Positions 16,389 to 25,233 of a stretch of DNA of 33,054 bases are shown here, one piece after another (within the stretch, counting starts at the first letter, position 1; each line of letters opens with the position of its first letter). The DNA is from CAIKZJ01 sp041675325 (GTDB lineage: Bacteria; Bacteroidota; Ignavibacteria; Tepidaquicellales; Tepidaquicellaceae), in contig JBAYUG010000034.1 in NCBI GenBank assembly GCA_041675325.1, forward strand, positions 1 through 33,054, in the 5' to 3' direction. Made by a program: the position numbers and the translations under genes. The notes under the pieces are model-generated. The model searched no databases and was not told the origin of the DNA. It was given only the letters and a program-made list of their open reading frames with translations.

Positions 16389-16510
16389 GTACTAAATCCG
16401 CCCGGTATTCCAATATTTGCCCCAAATTCCTGCTTTCACTCTAAAATTGTTGATTTTTGCATTTATGTATTAGATTTTTATATATAAATTACATCAAATC
16501 ACTAAAATTC

Positions 16511-17431
16511 ATGAAAAAATTCTTACTCGCTTTATTCATTTTTGCTATTTCACTCAATAGTCATTCTCAGGATAGCACTCTTCATTTTCTTGCTATCGGC
16601 GACTGGGGAAGACAGGGTAATCATCTTCAAAAAGAAACTGCCGAAGCGATGGGTAAATATGCTGAAAAATATCCACTCAAATTTATCGCATCAACTGGCG
16701 ATAATTTCTATGAATATGGTATTAAGTCCGTAGATGACCCGCTTATAAAATTGAGCTTTGAGGATATTTATACGGCTCCCTCTCTGCAGGTACCTTGGTA
16801 CATTACTTTCGGAAATCACGATTACGGATATTCTGCAAAAGCCCAGATAGAACTTTCAAAAATCAACAATAGATGGAAATTCCCCTCAAGCTATTATTCA
16901 ATCGATGAAGAACTCGCCGACGGTACGAGAATCCAGTTCTTATTCGTTGATACAAACCCATTCATTGAAAAGTATAGGATTAAAACAGAGAAAAACACCG
17001 ACTGGCATAACTCTGCCGACCAGCTTATCGAAGCCGACTGGCAGCAGCAGATTAAATGGCTTGAATCAAGCCTAATGAACTGCGATGCTGACTGGAAAAT
17101 AGTTATCGGGCATCATCCTGTTCTGTCCGGCGGTAAACATGGCAGCGCAAAAGAAATCAATCAGTATTTCAAACCTTTATTCGAAAAATACGGTGTGCAA
17201 ATGTATATTTGTGGACATGACCATGATATTCAGTACCTTAAAGAAAACGGAGTTCATTACTTCGTAAGCGGTGCCGGTTCTGAACTAAGGAAGACAAACA
17301 TGATTGAACAATCAGTTTTTGCCGACAGCTTAAACGCCTTTCTGTCCGCCGGAATTTCAGGGAATAAGGCAGTAATGAAGTTTGTGAGCGTAAACGGCGA
17401 TGTTGTGTTCGAAACTGAGCTGAAAAGGTAA
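16511..17431 (+). CDS. Secreted TRAP-like metallophosphatase (acid phosphatase family)
   Basis: The ATG at 16511 is chosen (306 aa) because it opens directly onto a signal peptide, MKKFLLALFIFAISLNSHS; an upstream in-frame TTG at 16457 would bury it. Calcineurin-like phosphoesterase motifs are in order: GDWG (Asp31), GDNFYEYG (Asp64), GNHDYG (Asn102, His103), IGHHPV (201-202) and CGHDHD (235-238). The GDWG/GDNFY pair is typical of purple/tartrate-resistant acid phosphatases (ACP5-like), which hydrolyse phosphomonoesters with a binuclear metal centre. Expected in the periplasm or exported; no type IX sorting domain is present. The natural substrate is unknown. Confidence 0.88.
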   Translation: MKKFLLALFIFAISLNSHSQDSTLHFLAIGDWGRQGNHLQKETAEAMGKYAEKYPLKFIASTGDNFYEYGIKSVDDPLIKLSFEDIYTAPSLQVPWYITFGNHDYGYSAKAQIELSKINNRWKFPSSYYSIDEELADGTRIQFLFVDTNPFIEKYRIKTEKNTDWHNSADQLIEADWQQQIKWLESSLMNCDADWKIVIGHHPVLSGGKHGSAKEINQYFKPLFEKYGVQMYICGHDHDIQYLKENGVHYFVSGAGSELRKTNMIEQSVFADSLNAFLSAGISGNKAVMKFVSVNGDVVFETELKR

Positions 17432-17532
17432 GGTCATATATTTTAAAGGAACAAAATTGTAAGTTTCACGTTAAAAACGAAAAGATATAAACTTTCAGAT
17501 ATTATTTTATGTTGAATAATAATAGAATCTGA

Positions 17533-19212
17533 ATGAAATATTTTATGTATGAGAGAATGATACACAAATTAGTAAAAATAATATCGGTATTTTTAATCTG
17601 TTTATCCGTGGTCTTTATTCCCCGCGAATCAAACACTTTTGAGTTTAGCAGAAATTCCTCGTACGTTAAAAATAAGATTTTTGTTAAGACTAAAACAGAA
17701 CTCAGTGTTTCCGAGGCTACAGGCAAAATCTCAACTGTTACAGGTATCCCTTCTCTCGATGCATTAAACACCAGATACAAGGTAAACAAAATCCAAAGAG
17801 TATTTGAAATTAACAACGGTGACGTTCAGCTTTATCAAAAGCTTGAAATGTCAAGAATATACGTTATTCATTTCGAATCAGACGCAGATTCTTATATTGC
17901 AGTCGATGACTTTGCTAAAGACTTAAACGTAGATTATGCTGAACCAGTTTTCACAGGTATGGCAGCAGGTGTAAAAGAAAGTTCTCTCAATATGTTTCCT
18001 AACGATACTTATTTTTCACTTCAATGGTATTTAGACAATAGAGGAAATATTAAACCAAGCTCGGGCGGCGTTGCAAAAGTCGGTGAAGATATTAATATCG
18101 TAAAAGCATGGGATGTTGAAACCGGCAGCAGCGACGTCATTATTGCCATTCTTGATTCAGGCATTGAAGATGAAAGCACTGACTTAAAGGGCAGGTTGTG
18201 GATTAATAAAGATGAAATTCCAAATAATGATATAGACGACGACAGAAACGGGTATGTTGATGATTATAAAGGCTGGGACTTTGCTTATGATGATAATTCA
18301 AACGGAGACGGCTTCGGGCATGGTACAAACATAGCAAGTGTTATCGGCGCCAATACAAATAATTCATTCGGCTTTTCAGGTGTAAACACGAACAGCAAAA
18401 TGATGAACTGCAAAAATCTTAGCGACAACAATTCAGGTGAATATGAATGGTGGGCTCAGTCAATCAAATATGCAGTTGATAATGGTGCTAAGATTATCAA
18501 CATGAGCGAAGGCGGTGACGATTATTCCAAAGTGCTTAAAACTGGTGTTGATTATGCGGTTAATAAAGGAGTTGTTCTCGTTGCTTCAATGATGAATAAA
18601 GGCGACGGCAGAAAATATTATCCTGCAAGTTTTGACGGAGTGTTGGCTGTCGGAGCGACTGATACTGACGGCAAGAGATGCAGAAAATTTTCATGGGGCG
18701 GGGGAAGCTGCTGGGGAAAACATATTTCGGTAGTCGCACCCGGAAATAAAATATACGGCGTAGATTATGAAAATCCATTCAACTTCGATTCCTATTGGAG
18801 TGGCACATCACAGTCAACTGCCATCGTTAGCGGACTTGCATCACTCCTCCTTTCTCAGGATAATTCCCGCAGCGGCTCTGATATTAAAACCATTATTAAA
18901 GAAACAGCAGTTGACGGTTTTGGAGACCCCTCTGAAGATAAAAATGGATTTGATATATATTACGGTTACGGTAGAGTTGATTTCTTCCTCGCTCTTACAT
19001 ATAACGATGAGTTTACGAGAACAAAAATTAATGAAGAAAATAAAAAGATAGAAGATGAGAGCAGAGAAGAAGTGACTAGAGAAGAGGTGACTAAAGAGCC
19101 GGGTGAAAAATATGAGAGTGATGACGGCGGAGCAAAAGCAGTAAAGAAGCAGACCAATGAAAACAGAAACAAAAACAATAATAATCCCGATAAACCGGCA
19201 CGTAAGAAATAA
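17533..19212 (+). CDS. Subtilisin-family serine protease (S8) with fervidolysin-like propeptide
   Basis: A 559-aa exported protease. A hydrophobic segment (residues about 13-30, VKIISVFLICLSVVFIP) serves as signal peptide; starts at Met5 or Met9 are possible. Residues about 48-140 resemble a fervidolysin-type prodomain (TGIPSLDALNTRYKV, then VDYAEP). The catalytic triad is intact: Asp208 (ILDSGIED), His263 (GHGTNIASV), Ser426 (SGTSQSTA), with oxyanion Asn355. Residues about 495-559 are a strongly charged, repetitive Glu/Lys/Asn tail and not a type IX sorting domain, unlike the other subtilase at 30672. The protein may stay in the periplasm or exit another way. birA starts 8 bp after its stop. 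Confidence 0.9.
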   Translation: MKYFMYERMIHKLVKIISVFLICLSVVFIPRESNTFEFSRNSSYVKNKIFVKTKTELSVSEATGKISTVTGIPSLDALNTRYKVNKIQRVFEINNGDVQLYQKLEMSRIYVIHFESDADSYIAVDDFAKDLNVDYAEPVFTGMAAGVKESSLNMFPNDTYFSLQWYLDNRGNIKPSSGGVAKVGEDINIVKAWDVETGSSDVIIAILDSGIEDESTDLKGRLWINKDEIPNNDIDDDRNGYVDDYKGWDFAYDDNSNGDGFGHGTNIASVIGANTNNSFGFSGVNTNSKMMNCKNLSDNNSGEYEWWAQSIKYAVDNGAKIINMSEGGDDYSKVLKTGVDYAVNKGVVLVASMMNKGDGRKYYPASFDGVLAVGATDTDGKRCRKFSWGGGSCWGKHISVVAPGNKIYGVDYENPFNFDSYWSGTSQSTAIVSGLASLLLSQDNSRSGSDIKTIIKETAVDGFGDPSEDKNGFDIYYGYGRVDFFLALTYNDEFTRTKINEENKKIEDESREEVTREEVTKEPGEKYESDDGGAKAVKKQTNENRNKNNNNPDKPARKK

Positions 19213-19220
19213 CCACATTA

Positions 19221-20003
19221 ATGATTGATTATTCAGGACTTGATTTAGTTGGAGTTAAAAGAGTATTCTATTTTGATTCCATTGAGTCCACAAACTCTTT
19301 TGCCAAAACCTGCAAGGATGAAGATGATTTACTGATTATTGCAGAGCACCAATCAACCGGAAGGGGAAGGCTTAATAGAACCTGGAAGTCTGAAAAAGGT
19401 AAAAACATCACAATCTCACTAATCAAAAGCTTTGACGTTCAGTCTCCCCACCTCGTAAATTTTTACACATCTTACATAGTTCAAAGGTCACTTAAAGAAT
19501 ACATCAGCAATCATATCGGTTGCAGCACTGACGTTATTAGCCTGAAGTGGCCAAACGATGTTATGCTGAACGATAAGAAAGCAGGCGGAATCCTTTCAGA
19601 ACTTATCGATATTAATGAATCTCCGAAAAAGTTTATTATCGGAATCGGTATTAATGTTAATCAGGAATCCTTTCAAAAAGAAATCTCTCATAAAGCCATT
19701 TCACTTAAAAACTATTTTAATAAAGAATTTGACTTAAACGAAATAATCCGCTGCTTGATAAATCAGTTTTACAGTAATTTGGTTTTGCTTGAACGAAGTG
19801 AAGTTCTGATGGAGCTGTGGCGGCTCAACTGCAGCATGATAAACAGAAAAGTAAAATTTAGGCAAACAGATTTGAACGAAGAAATTGAAGGAAAAGTAAT
19901 AGATGTCTGTGACGATGGCGGAATTAAGATAAAAACATCTGAAAATATCAACTCCAAAAATATTTCCACATATTATACCGGTGAAATAAGTTTCATTTAT
20001 TAG
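19221..20003 (+). CDS. birA: Biotin--[acetyl-CoA-carboxylase] ligase
   Basis: A 260-aa biotin protein ligase. It has the biotin-binding loop GRGRLNRTW (residues 47-55), the LKWPNDVMLNDKKAGGIL active-site segment with catalytic-type Lys120, and IGIGINVNQ. It activates biotin to biotinyl-AMP and attaches it to carrier lysines such as that of acetyl-CoA carboxylase. It lacks the N-terminal helix-turn-helix of E. coli BirA, so it should be purely enzymatic. A short C-terminal SH3-like domain is suggested by EIEGKVIDVCDDGGIKIKT. It lies 8 bp after the protease gene and 54 bp before nuoA, so it may share a transcript with both. Confidence 0.94.
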   Translation: MIDYSGLDLVGVKRVFYFDSIESTNSFAKTCKDEDDLLIIAEHQSTGRGRLNRTWKSEKGKNITISLIKSFDVQSPHLVNFYTSYIVQRSLKEYISNHIGCSTDVISLKWPNDVMLNDKKAGGILSELIDINESPKKFIIGIGINVNQESFQKEISHKAISLKNYFNKEFDLNEIIRCLINQFYSNLVLLERSEVLMELWRLNCSMINRKVKFRQTDLNEEIEGKVIDVCDDGGIKIKTSENINSKNISTYYTGEISFIY

Positions 20004-20057
20004 AATAAATATTTATTTTTACGTTATAAATCATTTTTTACTAAGTAAATATACCTC

Positions 20058-20468
20058 ATGTTATCGGATTTTGGGCAAGTTTTAATCTTTATGATTGTAT
20101 CGATTGGATTTGTTGCAATCGCTATAACCGCCGGAAAGATTGTCGGTCCTCGCTATCCCTCAAAAGGGAAAGAATCAATCTACGAATGCGGTGAAGAAAC
20201 TGTCGGTGATGCGTGGGTGCGGTTTAATATCCGTTACTATGTCGTCGCTTTGATTTTTATTATTTTTGACGTTGAAATTATTTTCCTCTTCCCCTGGGCT
20301 GTTGTCTTTAAAGATATGGGTTTAATTGCTTTCATCGAAATGGCAATTTTCCTCTTTATTCTTATCGTTGGATTTATTTATGCTTACGCTAAAGGCGACC
20401 TTTACTGGGATAAACCTCAACCGGTAGTTCCAAAACTCGATAGACAAATATTTAAAAGCGAAATCTAA
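20058..20468 (+). CDS. nuoA: NADH-quinone oxidoreductase subunit A
   Basis: A 136-aa membrane subunit of complex I with three hydrophobic helices. It carries the conserved loop YECGEETVGDAWVRFNIRYY and FIIFDVEIIFLFPW; the acidic DVE residues belong to the conserved quinone-site region. First gene of the eleven-gene nuo cluster; nuoB begins 3 bp after its stop. A separate promoter in the 54-bp gap behind birA cannot be excluded. Confidence 0.97.
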   Translation: MLSDFGQVLIFMIVSIGFVAIAITAGKIVGPRYPSKGKESIYECGEETVGDAWVRFNIRYYVVALIFIIFDVEIIFLFPWAVVFKDMGLIAFIEMAIFLFILIVGFIYAYAKGDLYWDKPQPVVPKLDRQIFKSEI

Positions 20469-20471
20469 TCT

Positions 20472-20981
20472 ATGGGAATATTAAATAAACTCGATAACAG
20501 AGTTGAACAATTCGAAAGCGGAAATATTATTATCACCTCCGCCGATAAACTATTGAACTGGAGCAGGTTATCATCTATGTGGCAGATGTTCTTTGGTTTA
20601 GCTTGCTGTGCTATCGAAATGATGGCAACCTCAGCATCTCATTACGACCTCGATAGGTTTGGTATTATTCCAAGACCTTCTCCAAGACATGTCGATATTA
20701 TTTTAATCTCTGGTACAGTTACTTTAAAAATGGCTACAAGAATCAAAAGACTCTGGGACCAGATGCCTGAACCGAAATACTGCCTCTCAATGGGTAGCTG
20801 TGCAAATTGCGGCGGTCCTTACTGGGAGCACGGATATCATGTGTTAAAAGGTGTTGACAGGATTATTCCTGTCGATGTTTATGTACCGGGTTGCCCGCCC
20901 AGACCGGAAGCTCTTATTGAAGGTTTAATAAAGCTTCAGGAAAAAATTCGTGAACAGTCTTTAGCCAAAAAACCAGCGTAA
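20472..20981 (+). CDS. nuoB: NADH-quinone oxidoreductase subunit B (N2 cluster subunit)
   Basis: A 169-aa protein that binds the terminal [4Fe-4S] cluster N2, which passes electrons to quinone. The four expected ligands are visible: adjacent Cys45-Cys46 (LACCAIEMM), Cys110 (GSCANCGG) and Cys141 (VPGCPPRPE). Length is normal. Tight packing with nuoA (3-bp gap) indicates co-translation. Confidence 0.98.
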   Translation: MGILNKLDNRVEQFESGNIIITSADKLLNWSRLSSMWQMFFGLACCAIEMMATSASHYDLDRFGIIPRPSPRHVDIILISGTVTLKMATRIKRLWDQMPEPKYCLSMGSCANCGGPYWEHGYHVLKGVDRIIPVDVYVPGCPPRPEALIEGLIKLQEKIREQSLAKKPA

Positions 20982-21003
20982 TAAATTAAGTGTAATTTAA
21001 TAT

Positions 21004-21483
21004 ATGGAAACAAACGAAGTTTACGAGAAATTAAAGAAAGTTTTTGAAGACGGTATAGGGGAACTGAAGACAGACGTTCCTGTTGACCCGTTTTTCTTCG
21101 TTTCAGCAGATAAGATTAATGCAGTTTCTTTATTCCTTCGAGACGAAGAATCTTTGCAGTTTGATAATCTTTCCTGCTTAAGCGGTATGGACTACGATAA
21201 AGATAACCTTGCAGTTGTGTATCATCTGTATTCTTACGTCCATCATCATAAATTGGTCGTGAAAGTTGTTGTCCCGAAATCTAATCCTGTTGTTAATACT
21301 GTTAGCGATGTCTGGGCAGCAGCAGACTGGCACGAGAGGGAAGCTTACGACCTTGTTGGAATGACTTTTGAAGGGCATCCTGACCTGAGAAGAATTCTGC
21401 TTCCTGAAGACTGGGAAGGACATCCGCTCAGAAAAGATTATAAAGTACCGGAGTTTTACAGGGGTATGAAAGTACCTTATTAA
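21004..21483 (+). CDS. nuoC: NADH-quinone oxidoreductase subunit C
   Basis: A 159-aa soluble subunit of the connecting module. It contains the family signature WHEREAYDLVGMTFEGHPDL followed by RRILLPEDWEGHPLRKDY. It is separate from nuoD here, not fused as in E. coli NuoCD. The ATG is preceded by the A/T-rich leader TGTAATTTAATAT rather than a Shine-Dalgarno sequence. Confidence 0.97.
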   Translation: METNEVYEKLKKVFEDGIGELKTDVPVDPFFFVSADKINAVSLFLRDEESLQFDNLSCLSGMDYDKDNLAVVYHLYSYVHHHKLVVKVVVPKSNPVVNTVSDVWAAADWHEREAYDLVGMTFEGHPDLRRILLPEDWEGHPLRKDYKVPEFYRGMKVPY

Positions 21484-21509
21484 CAAATACAAATTTTTAC
21501 ATTTTAAAA

Positions 21510-22628
21510 ATGGCAGACATAAGAACAGAAGAACTTACTATTAATATGGGACCCCAGCACCCGTCAACTCACGGGGTTCTGCGATTGGTGTTAAAATTAA
21601 ATGGTGAGATTGTTCAGGACGTAAGACCCGAAATCGGTTACTTACACAGATGTTTTGAAAAGCATGCCGAGGCAATGACTTATCCTCAGGTAATTCCTTA
21701 TACTGACAGAATGGATTACGTGAACTCAATGAGTAATGAACTCGCATACGTTCTCGCTGTGGAAAAATTACTTGGTATAGAAATTCCCGAAAGAGTTGAA
21801 TACATTCGTGTTATAATGTGCGAACTTCAGAGAATTGCCTCTCATCTTGTGGCTATCGGTACTTATGGTAATGATGCCGGTGCTTTCACTCCGTTCTTAT
21901 ACTGCTTTATCGACAGAGAAAAAGTTCTCGAATTATTCGAAATCGTTTGCGGTGCGAGAATGCTGTACAATTATATCTGGGTCGGCGGGCTGTCTCATGA
22001 TATTACTCCCGACTTTATCAAAAAAACCAAAGAGTTTATTACATATTTCAGGCCAAGAATAAAACAAATAAACGACTTACTTACTTACAATAAGATTTTC
22101 ATAGAAAGAACTATTGATATAGGTATCTTACCCGTTGATGTCGCCATCAATGCAGGTGCAACTGGTCCTACACTTAGAGGTTCAGGCATTAAATATGATT
22201 TACGAAAAGACGATACTTATTCAATATACAATAAATTTGAATTTGATGTATGCGTTGGAACCGGAGAATATGGTACTATCGGAGATTGCTGGAACAGGTA
22301 CATCGTCAGAGCTCATGAAATGGAACAGTCATTAAGGATTATTGAACAGGCAATTGACGTAATCCCCGAAGGTGATGTCCAGTCTGCTGTTCCTAAAAGA
22401 GTAAAACCCGTTGCAGGTGAAGCTTATATCAGAACTGAATCTCCAAAAGGTGAACTTGCATATTATATAGTAAGCGACGGAAGCCTGAATCCTTACAGGG
22501 TTAAAGCTCGTTCTCCATCGTTTTGTAACGTTAGTGTAATTAATCAGATTTCAAGAGGACACATGATTGCCGACGTGGTAATGATACTCGGAAGTTTTGA
22601 TATCGTTCTTGGGTGTATTGACAGATAG
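21510..22628 (+). CDS. nuoD: NADH-quinone oxidoreductase subunit D
   Basis: A 372-aa subunit related to the large subunit of [NiFe] hydrogenases. It forms much of the quinone-binding cavity together with NuoB. The N-terminal motif NMGPQHPSTHGVLR (residues 12-25) and GYLHRCFEK are intact. Further signatures are GATGPTLRGSG and EAYIRTESPKGELAYYIVSD. The hydrogenase nickel-ligand cysteines are absent, as expected. Confidence 0.98.
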   Translation: MADIRTEELTINMGPQHPSTHGVLRLVLKLNGEIVQDVRPEIGYLHRCFEKHAEAMTYPQVIPYTDRMDYVNSMSNELAYVLAVEKLLGIEIPERVEYIRVIMCELQRIASHLVAIGTYGNDAGAFTPFLYCFIDREKVLELFEIVCGARMLYNYIWVGGLSHDITPDFIKKTKEFITYFRPRIKQINDLLTYNKIFIERTIDIGILPVDVAINAGATGPTLRGSGIKYDLRKDDTYSIYNKFEFDVCVGTGEYGTIGDCWNRYIVRAHEMEQSLRIIEQAIDVIPEGDVQSAVPKRVKPVAGEAYIRTESPKGELAYYIVSDGSLNPYRVKARSPSFCNVSVINQISRGHMIADVVMILGSFDIVLGCIDR

Positions 22629-22663
22629 TAAAATTAACAACAGAAAAATTTTAATATATTAAA

Positions 22664-23719
22664 TTGGAAAACATTTTTACACAGTGGTTCGGAGATAACA
22701 TATTAACTTATGTGTTAATAACAATTCCGGTTGTAATTTATGTTAGCGTATTTGCATTATATGCGGTTCTTGCCGAAAGAAAAATTTCAGCATGGATATC
22801 CAACCGCATAGGTCCGAATCGAACGGATAAATATGGTTTAATACAGACCATCCTGGATGCGTTAAAACTCGTGCAGAAAGAAATTATTAACCCCTCAAAG
22901 GTTGATAAAGGTTTGTACACTATGGCTCCTTTCATCGTATTTACTGCTGCATTCATGGGTTATGCCGTCTTGCCTTTCAGTTCTGTATTTATCGGTGCTG
23001 ATTTGAATATTGGATTATTTTATTTCTTCTCAATTTCTTCGCTGAGTGTCGTTGGTGTGTTAATGGCAGGATGGGCTTCGAACAATAAATATTCACTGTT
23101 TGGCGGGATGCGTACTGTAGCGCAGATAGTAAGCTATGAAATCCCGACTGCACTTTCAGCCGTTGTTATAGTAATGCTTGCAGGTACTTTGAGCATGCAA
23201 AAGTTTGCGGAAATTCAGTCAGGCGGTTTGTTTAACTGGTACATTTTCGGAGGTCCGGGCGATTTATGGAAATTACTGCTGATTCCTATAATGGTAATTT
23301 CATTCATTATCCTTTTTGCATCAACTCTCGCTGAAACTAACAGAACACCTTTCGATTTAACCGAGGCAGACTCAGAACTTGTTGCGGGTGTTCATATCGA
23401 ATATTCTGGAATGATGTTTGCAATGTTTTTCTTCGCTGAATATGCACAGATGTTCGCAGTATCCGCTGTTATTAGTACTCTTTTTCTCGGTGGCTGGCAG
23501 TCGCCATTTGGTGAACTTATCCCGTTCCTGAACACTCCTGTGTTTCAGGTGTTTTGGTTCTTGGCAAAAGGATTGATGCTCGTTGGAGTTCAGATTTGGG
23601 TCAGATGGACTGTACCAAGAGTTAGAATTGACCAGTTGATGACAATTTGCTGGAAATATTTTATTCCGATTACTCTTGTAAATTTGTTCCTTGTTGCTCT
23701 TTATATGATTTTATTTTAA
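22664..23719 (+). CDS. nuoH: NADH-quinone oxidoreductase subunit H
   Basis: A 351-aa polytopic subunit linking the quinone site to the membrane arm. Signatures seen are ERKISAWISNRIGPNR (residues about 38-53) and ETNRTPFDLTEADSELVAG (about 225-243). The start is a TTG codon (protein begins MENIFTQWFGD); no in-frame ATG lies before the first membrane helix, so TTG is well supported. The leader TTTTAATATATTAAA precedes it. Confidence 0.96.
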   Translation: MENIFTQWFGDNILTYVLITIPVVIYVSVFALYAVLAERKISAWISNRIGPNRTDKYGLIQTILDALKLVQKEIINPSKVDKGLYTMAPFIVFTAAFMGYAVLPFSSVFIGADLNIGLFYFFSISSLSVVGVLMAGWASNNKYSLFGGMRTVAQIVSYEIPTALSAVVIVMLAGTLSMQKFAEIQSGGLFNWYIFGGPGDLWKLLLIPIMVISFIILFASTLAETNRTPFDLTEADSELVAGVHIEYSGMMFAMFFFAEYAQMFAVSAVISTLFLGGWQSPFGELIPFLNTPVFQVFWFLAKGLMLVGVQIWVRWTVPRVRIDQLMTICWKYFIPITLVNLFLVALYMILF

Positions 23720-23747
23720 TAAAGATAAAAGTTTATACAAATATTAA

Positions 23748-24392
23748 ATGAAAGAATATTTCAGAAATATATATCAGGCGTTCTCTTCGATTTCAATCGG
23801 ATTGGGAATTACTTTCAGGCATATGTTCCAGAAAAGTGTCACGATTCAATATCCTGAACAAAGATTACAATTACCCGAAAGAGAACGTAACAGGCTGTTT
23901 GTTAACATGGAAGACTGTATCGGTTGCGATCAATGCGCAAAAGCCTGTCCCGTTAACTGCATCGATATCTCTACGGTTAAAGTCGTCCCCGGCGATGTTG
24001 TAGGTAAGACTGGCGTAACATCTCAGGGAAAGAAAAAAGCTCTGCACGTAACAGACTTTTCCATCGATTTTGCTAAATGCTGCTACTGTCAGTTATGTGT
24101 TTTCCCGTGTCCGACTGATTGCATCTATATGACAGATGTCTTTGAATTCGCAGCGTATAAACGGAATGTTTTGAAATATCAGTTCGCTGACTTAACTCCT
24201 GAACAGGGCATCGAAAAGAAAGCAATGTATGAAAAGTTTGCATTAGAGCAGGAAGAAAAGAAGAAACAGGCAGCAATTGAAGTTGCCGCAAAGAAAGCCG
24301 CTGAAGAAAAGGCAAAAGCAGAAACAAAAGCAGAAGCTAAGCCCGAAGGCACTTCAGACGCAAAACCCGAAACAGATAATAAAGAATCATAA
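23748..24392 (+). CDS. nuoI: NADH-quinone oxidoreductase subunit I (2x[4Fe-4S]) with a charged tail
   Basis: A 214-aa ferredoxin-like subunit carrying clusters N6a and N6b. Ligand motifs are CIGCDQCAKACP (Cys57, 60, 63, 67) and CCYCQLCVFPCP (Cys111, 114, 117, 121). Residues about 165-214 form an extra Ala/Lys/Glu-rich low-complexity tail (QEEKKKQAAIEVAAKKAAEE and onward). It looks helical or disordered and is not needed for cluster binding. nuoJ begins 1 bp after the stop (TAA-T-ATG). Confidence 0.96.
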   Translation: MKEYFRNIYQAFSSISIGLGITFRHMFQKSVTIQYPEQRLQLPERERNRLFVNMEDCIGCDQCAKACPVNCIDISTVKVVPGDVVGKTGVTSQGKKKALHVTDFSIDFAKCCYCQLCVFPCPTDCIYMTDVFEFAAYKRNVLKYQFADLTPEQGIEKKAMYEKFALEQEEKKKQAAIEVAAKKAAEEKAKAETKAEAKPEGTSDAKPETDNKES

Positions 24393-24393
24393 T

Positions 24394-24891
24394 ATGCCAT
24401 ATACAACTATAATATTTTATGTGTTAGCAGCAATTACCGTCGTATCGGCAGTAATTGTCGTGTTCAATAAAAATGTAATCCATGCAGCTTTTGCTTTATT
24501 CTTTACTTTATTTGCTGTATCAGGATTTTTTGTCTTGCTGCATGCTGATTTCATCGCTGTCACGCAGATTATGATTTATGTCGGAGGTATATTAGTATTG
24601 TTGTTATTCGGTGTTATGCTTACAACAAAAATTACTGATATTCAGATTAGCACTAAAAATCTTAATCAGATTCCTGCTGTGATTTTTACCGTTGGTATTA
24701 TTGCTATTCTGGTATTCATAATTATTTCTACTAAATGGAATTTAAAACAGCCTTCTATGAATGAAGAAACTGTTTCGCAGATAGGTAAATTGTTATTAAC
24801 AGACTATTTACTTCCTTTTGAAATTGCATCACTTGTTTTGCTCGTTGCGCTTATTGGCTCTGCGATGTTTGCAAGAAAAATAAAAGATTAA
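24394..24891 (+). CDS. nuoJ: NADH-quinone oxidoreductase subunit J
   Basis: A 165-aa membrane subunit with five hydrophobic helices, beginning MPYTTIIFYVLAAITVVSA. The ATG at 24394 is preferred because it follows the nuoI stop by 1 bp and starts right at helix 1; a longer in-frame reading back to 24277 only retranslates the nuoI tail. The conserved helix-3 region, VTQIMIYVGGILVLLLFGVM, is present. Confidence 0.95.
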   Translation: MPYTTIIFYVLAAITVVSAVIVVFNKNVIHAAFALFFTLFAVSGFFVLLHADFIAVTQIMIYVGGILVLLLFGVMLTTKITDIQISTKNLNQIPAVIFTVGIIAILVFIIISTKWNLKQPSMNEETVSQIGKLLLTDYLLPFEIASLVLLVALIGSAMFARKIKD

Positions 24892-24909
24892 AAGTTTAAT
24901 TATATTAAA

Positions 24910-25218
24910 ATGGAAATAGGTTTAAATCATTATTTAGTCTTATCGGCAATACTTTTTGGACTCGGTCTGTTCGCTATGATATCGAGAAGAAATGCCATAC
25001 TCGTTTTGATGGGTATTGAGCTTATTCTCAATGCAGCAAACATTAATCTTGTTGCTTTCTCTTATTACGGCGGACTTGGTGTTGACGGTCAGGTTCTGAG
25101 TATTTTTGTTATGATTCTGGCTGTTGCTGAAGCGGCTATTGCGCTCGGTATTGTCTTAAACCTTTACAACAACTTCGCCACAGTTGATATCGACGAAGCT
25201 AATACTATGAAAGATTAA
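24910..25218 (+). CDS. nuoK: NADH-quinone oxidoreductase subunit K
   Basis: A 102-aa subunit with three membrane helices, of standard length. Conserved pieces are LMGIELILNAANINLVAFS and MILAVAEAAIALGIVL, each containing a membrane glutamate important for proton transfer. It is preceded by the leader TTTAATTATATTAAA directly before the ATG. Confidence 0.97.
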   Translation: MEIGLNHYLVLSAILFGLGLFAMISRRNAILVLMGIELILNAANINLVAFSYYGGLGVDGQVLSIFVMILAVAEAAIALGIVLNLYNNFATVDIDEANTMKD

Positions 25219-25233
25219 AATTATATTATAATA

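Larger units (their letters stand above)
15904..16510. other. Gene-free region with several repeat elements
   Basis: About 600 bp without a credible gene. From left to right it holds a fragment of the dispersed repeat (GTAAATCGGTGTTCTATTG, about 15916-15935), a fuller copy at 16042-16105, and an inverted repeat AAAGCAT/ATGCTTT with a long loop at about 16201-16236. An 11-bp phased tandem repeat follows at 16268-16388, then an A/T-rich leader before the phosphatase gene. Confidence 0.6.

Noticed and set aside
16457..16510. Upstream TTG start for the phosphatase
   Set aside because: It would place 18 residues before a textbook signal peptide; the ATG at 16511 is more plausible.
18841..19218. 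125-codon minus-strand frame opposite the protease tail
   Set aside because: Low-complexity purine-rich coding sequence gives a spurious hydrophobic antisense frame; a small membrane protein is unlikely here.
24277..24393. N-terminal extension of nuoJ
   Set aside because: It only retranslates the nuoI tail in another frame; the ATG at 24394 fits both the helix 1 start and the 1-bp junction.
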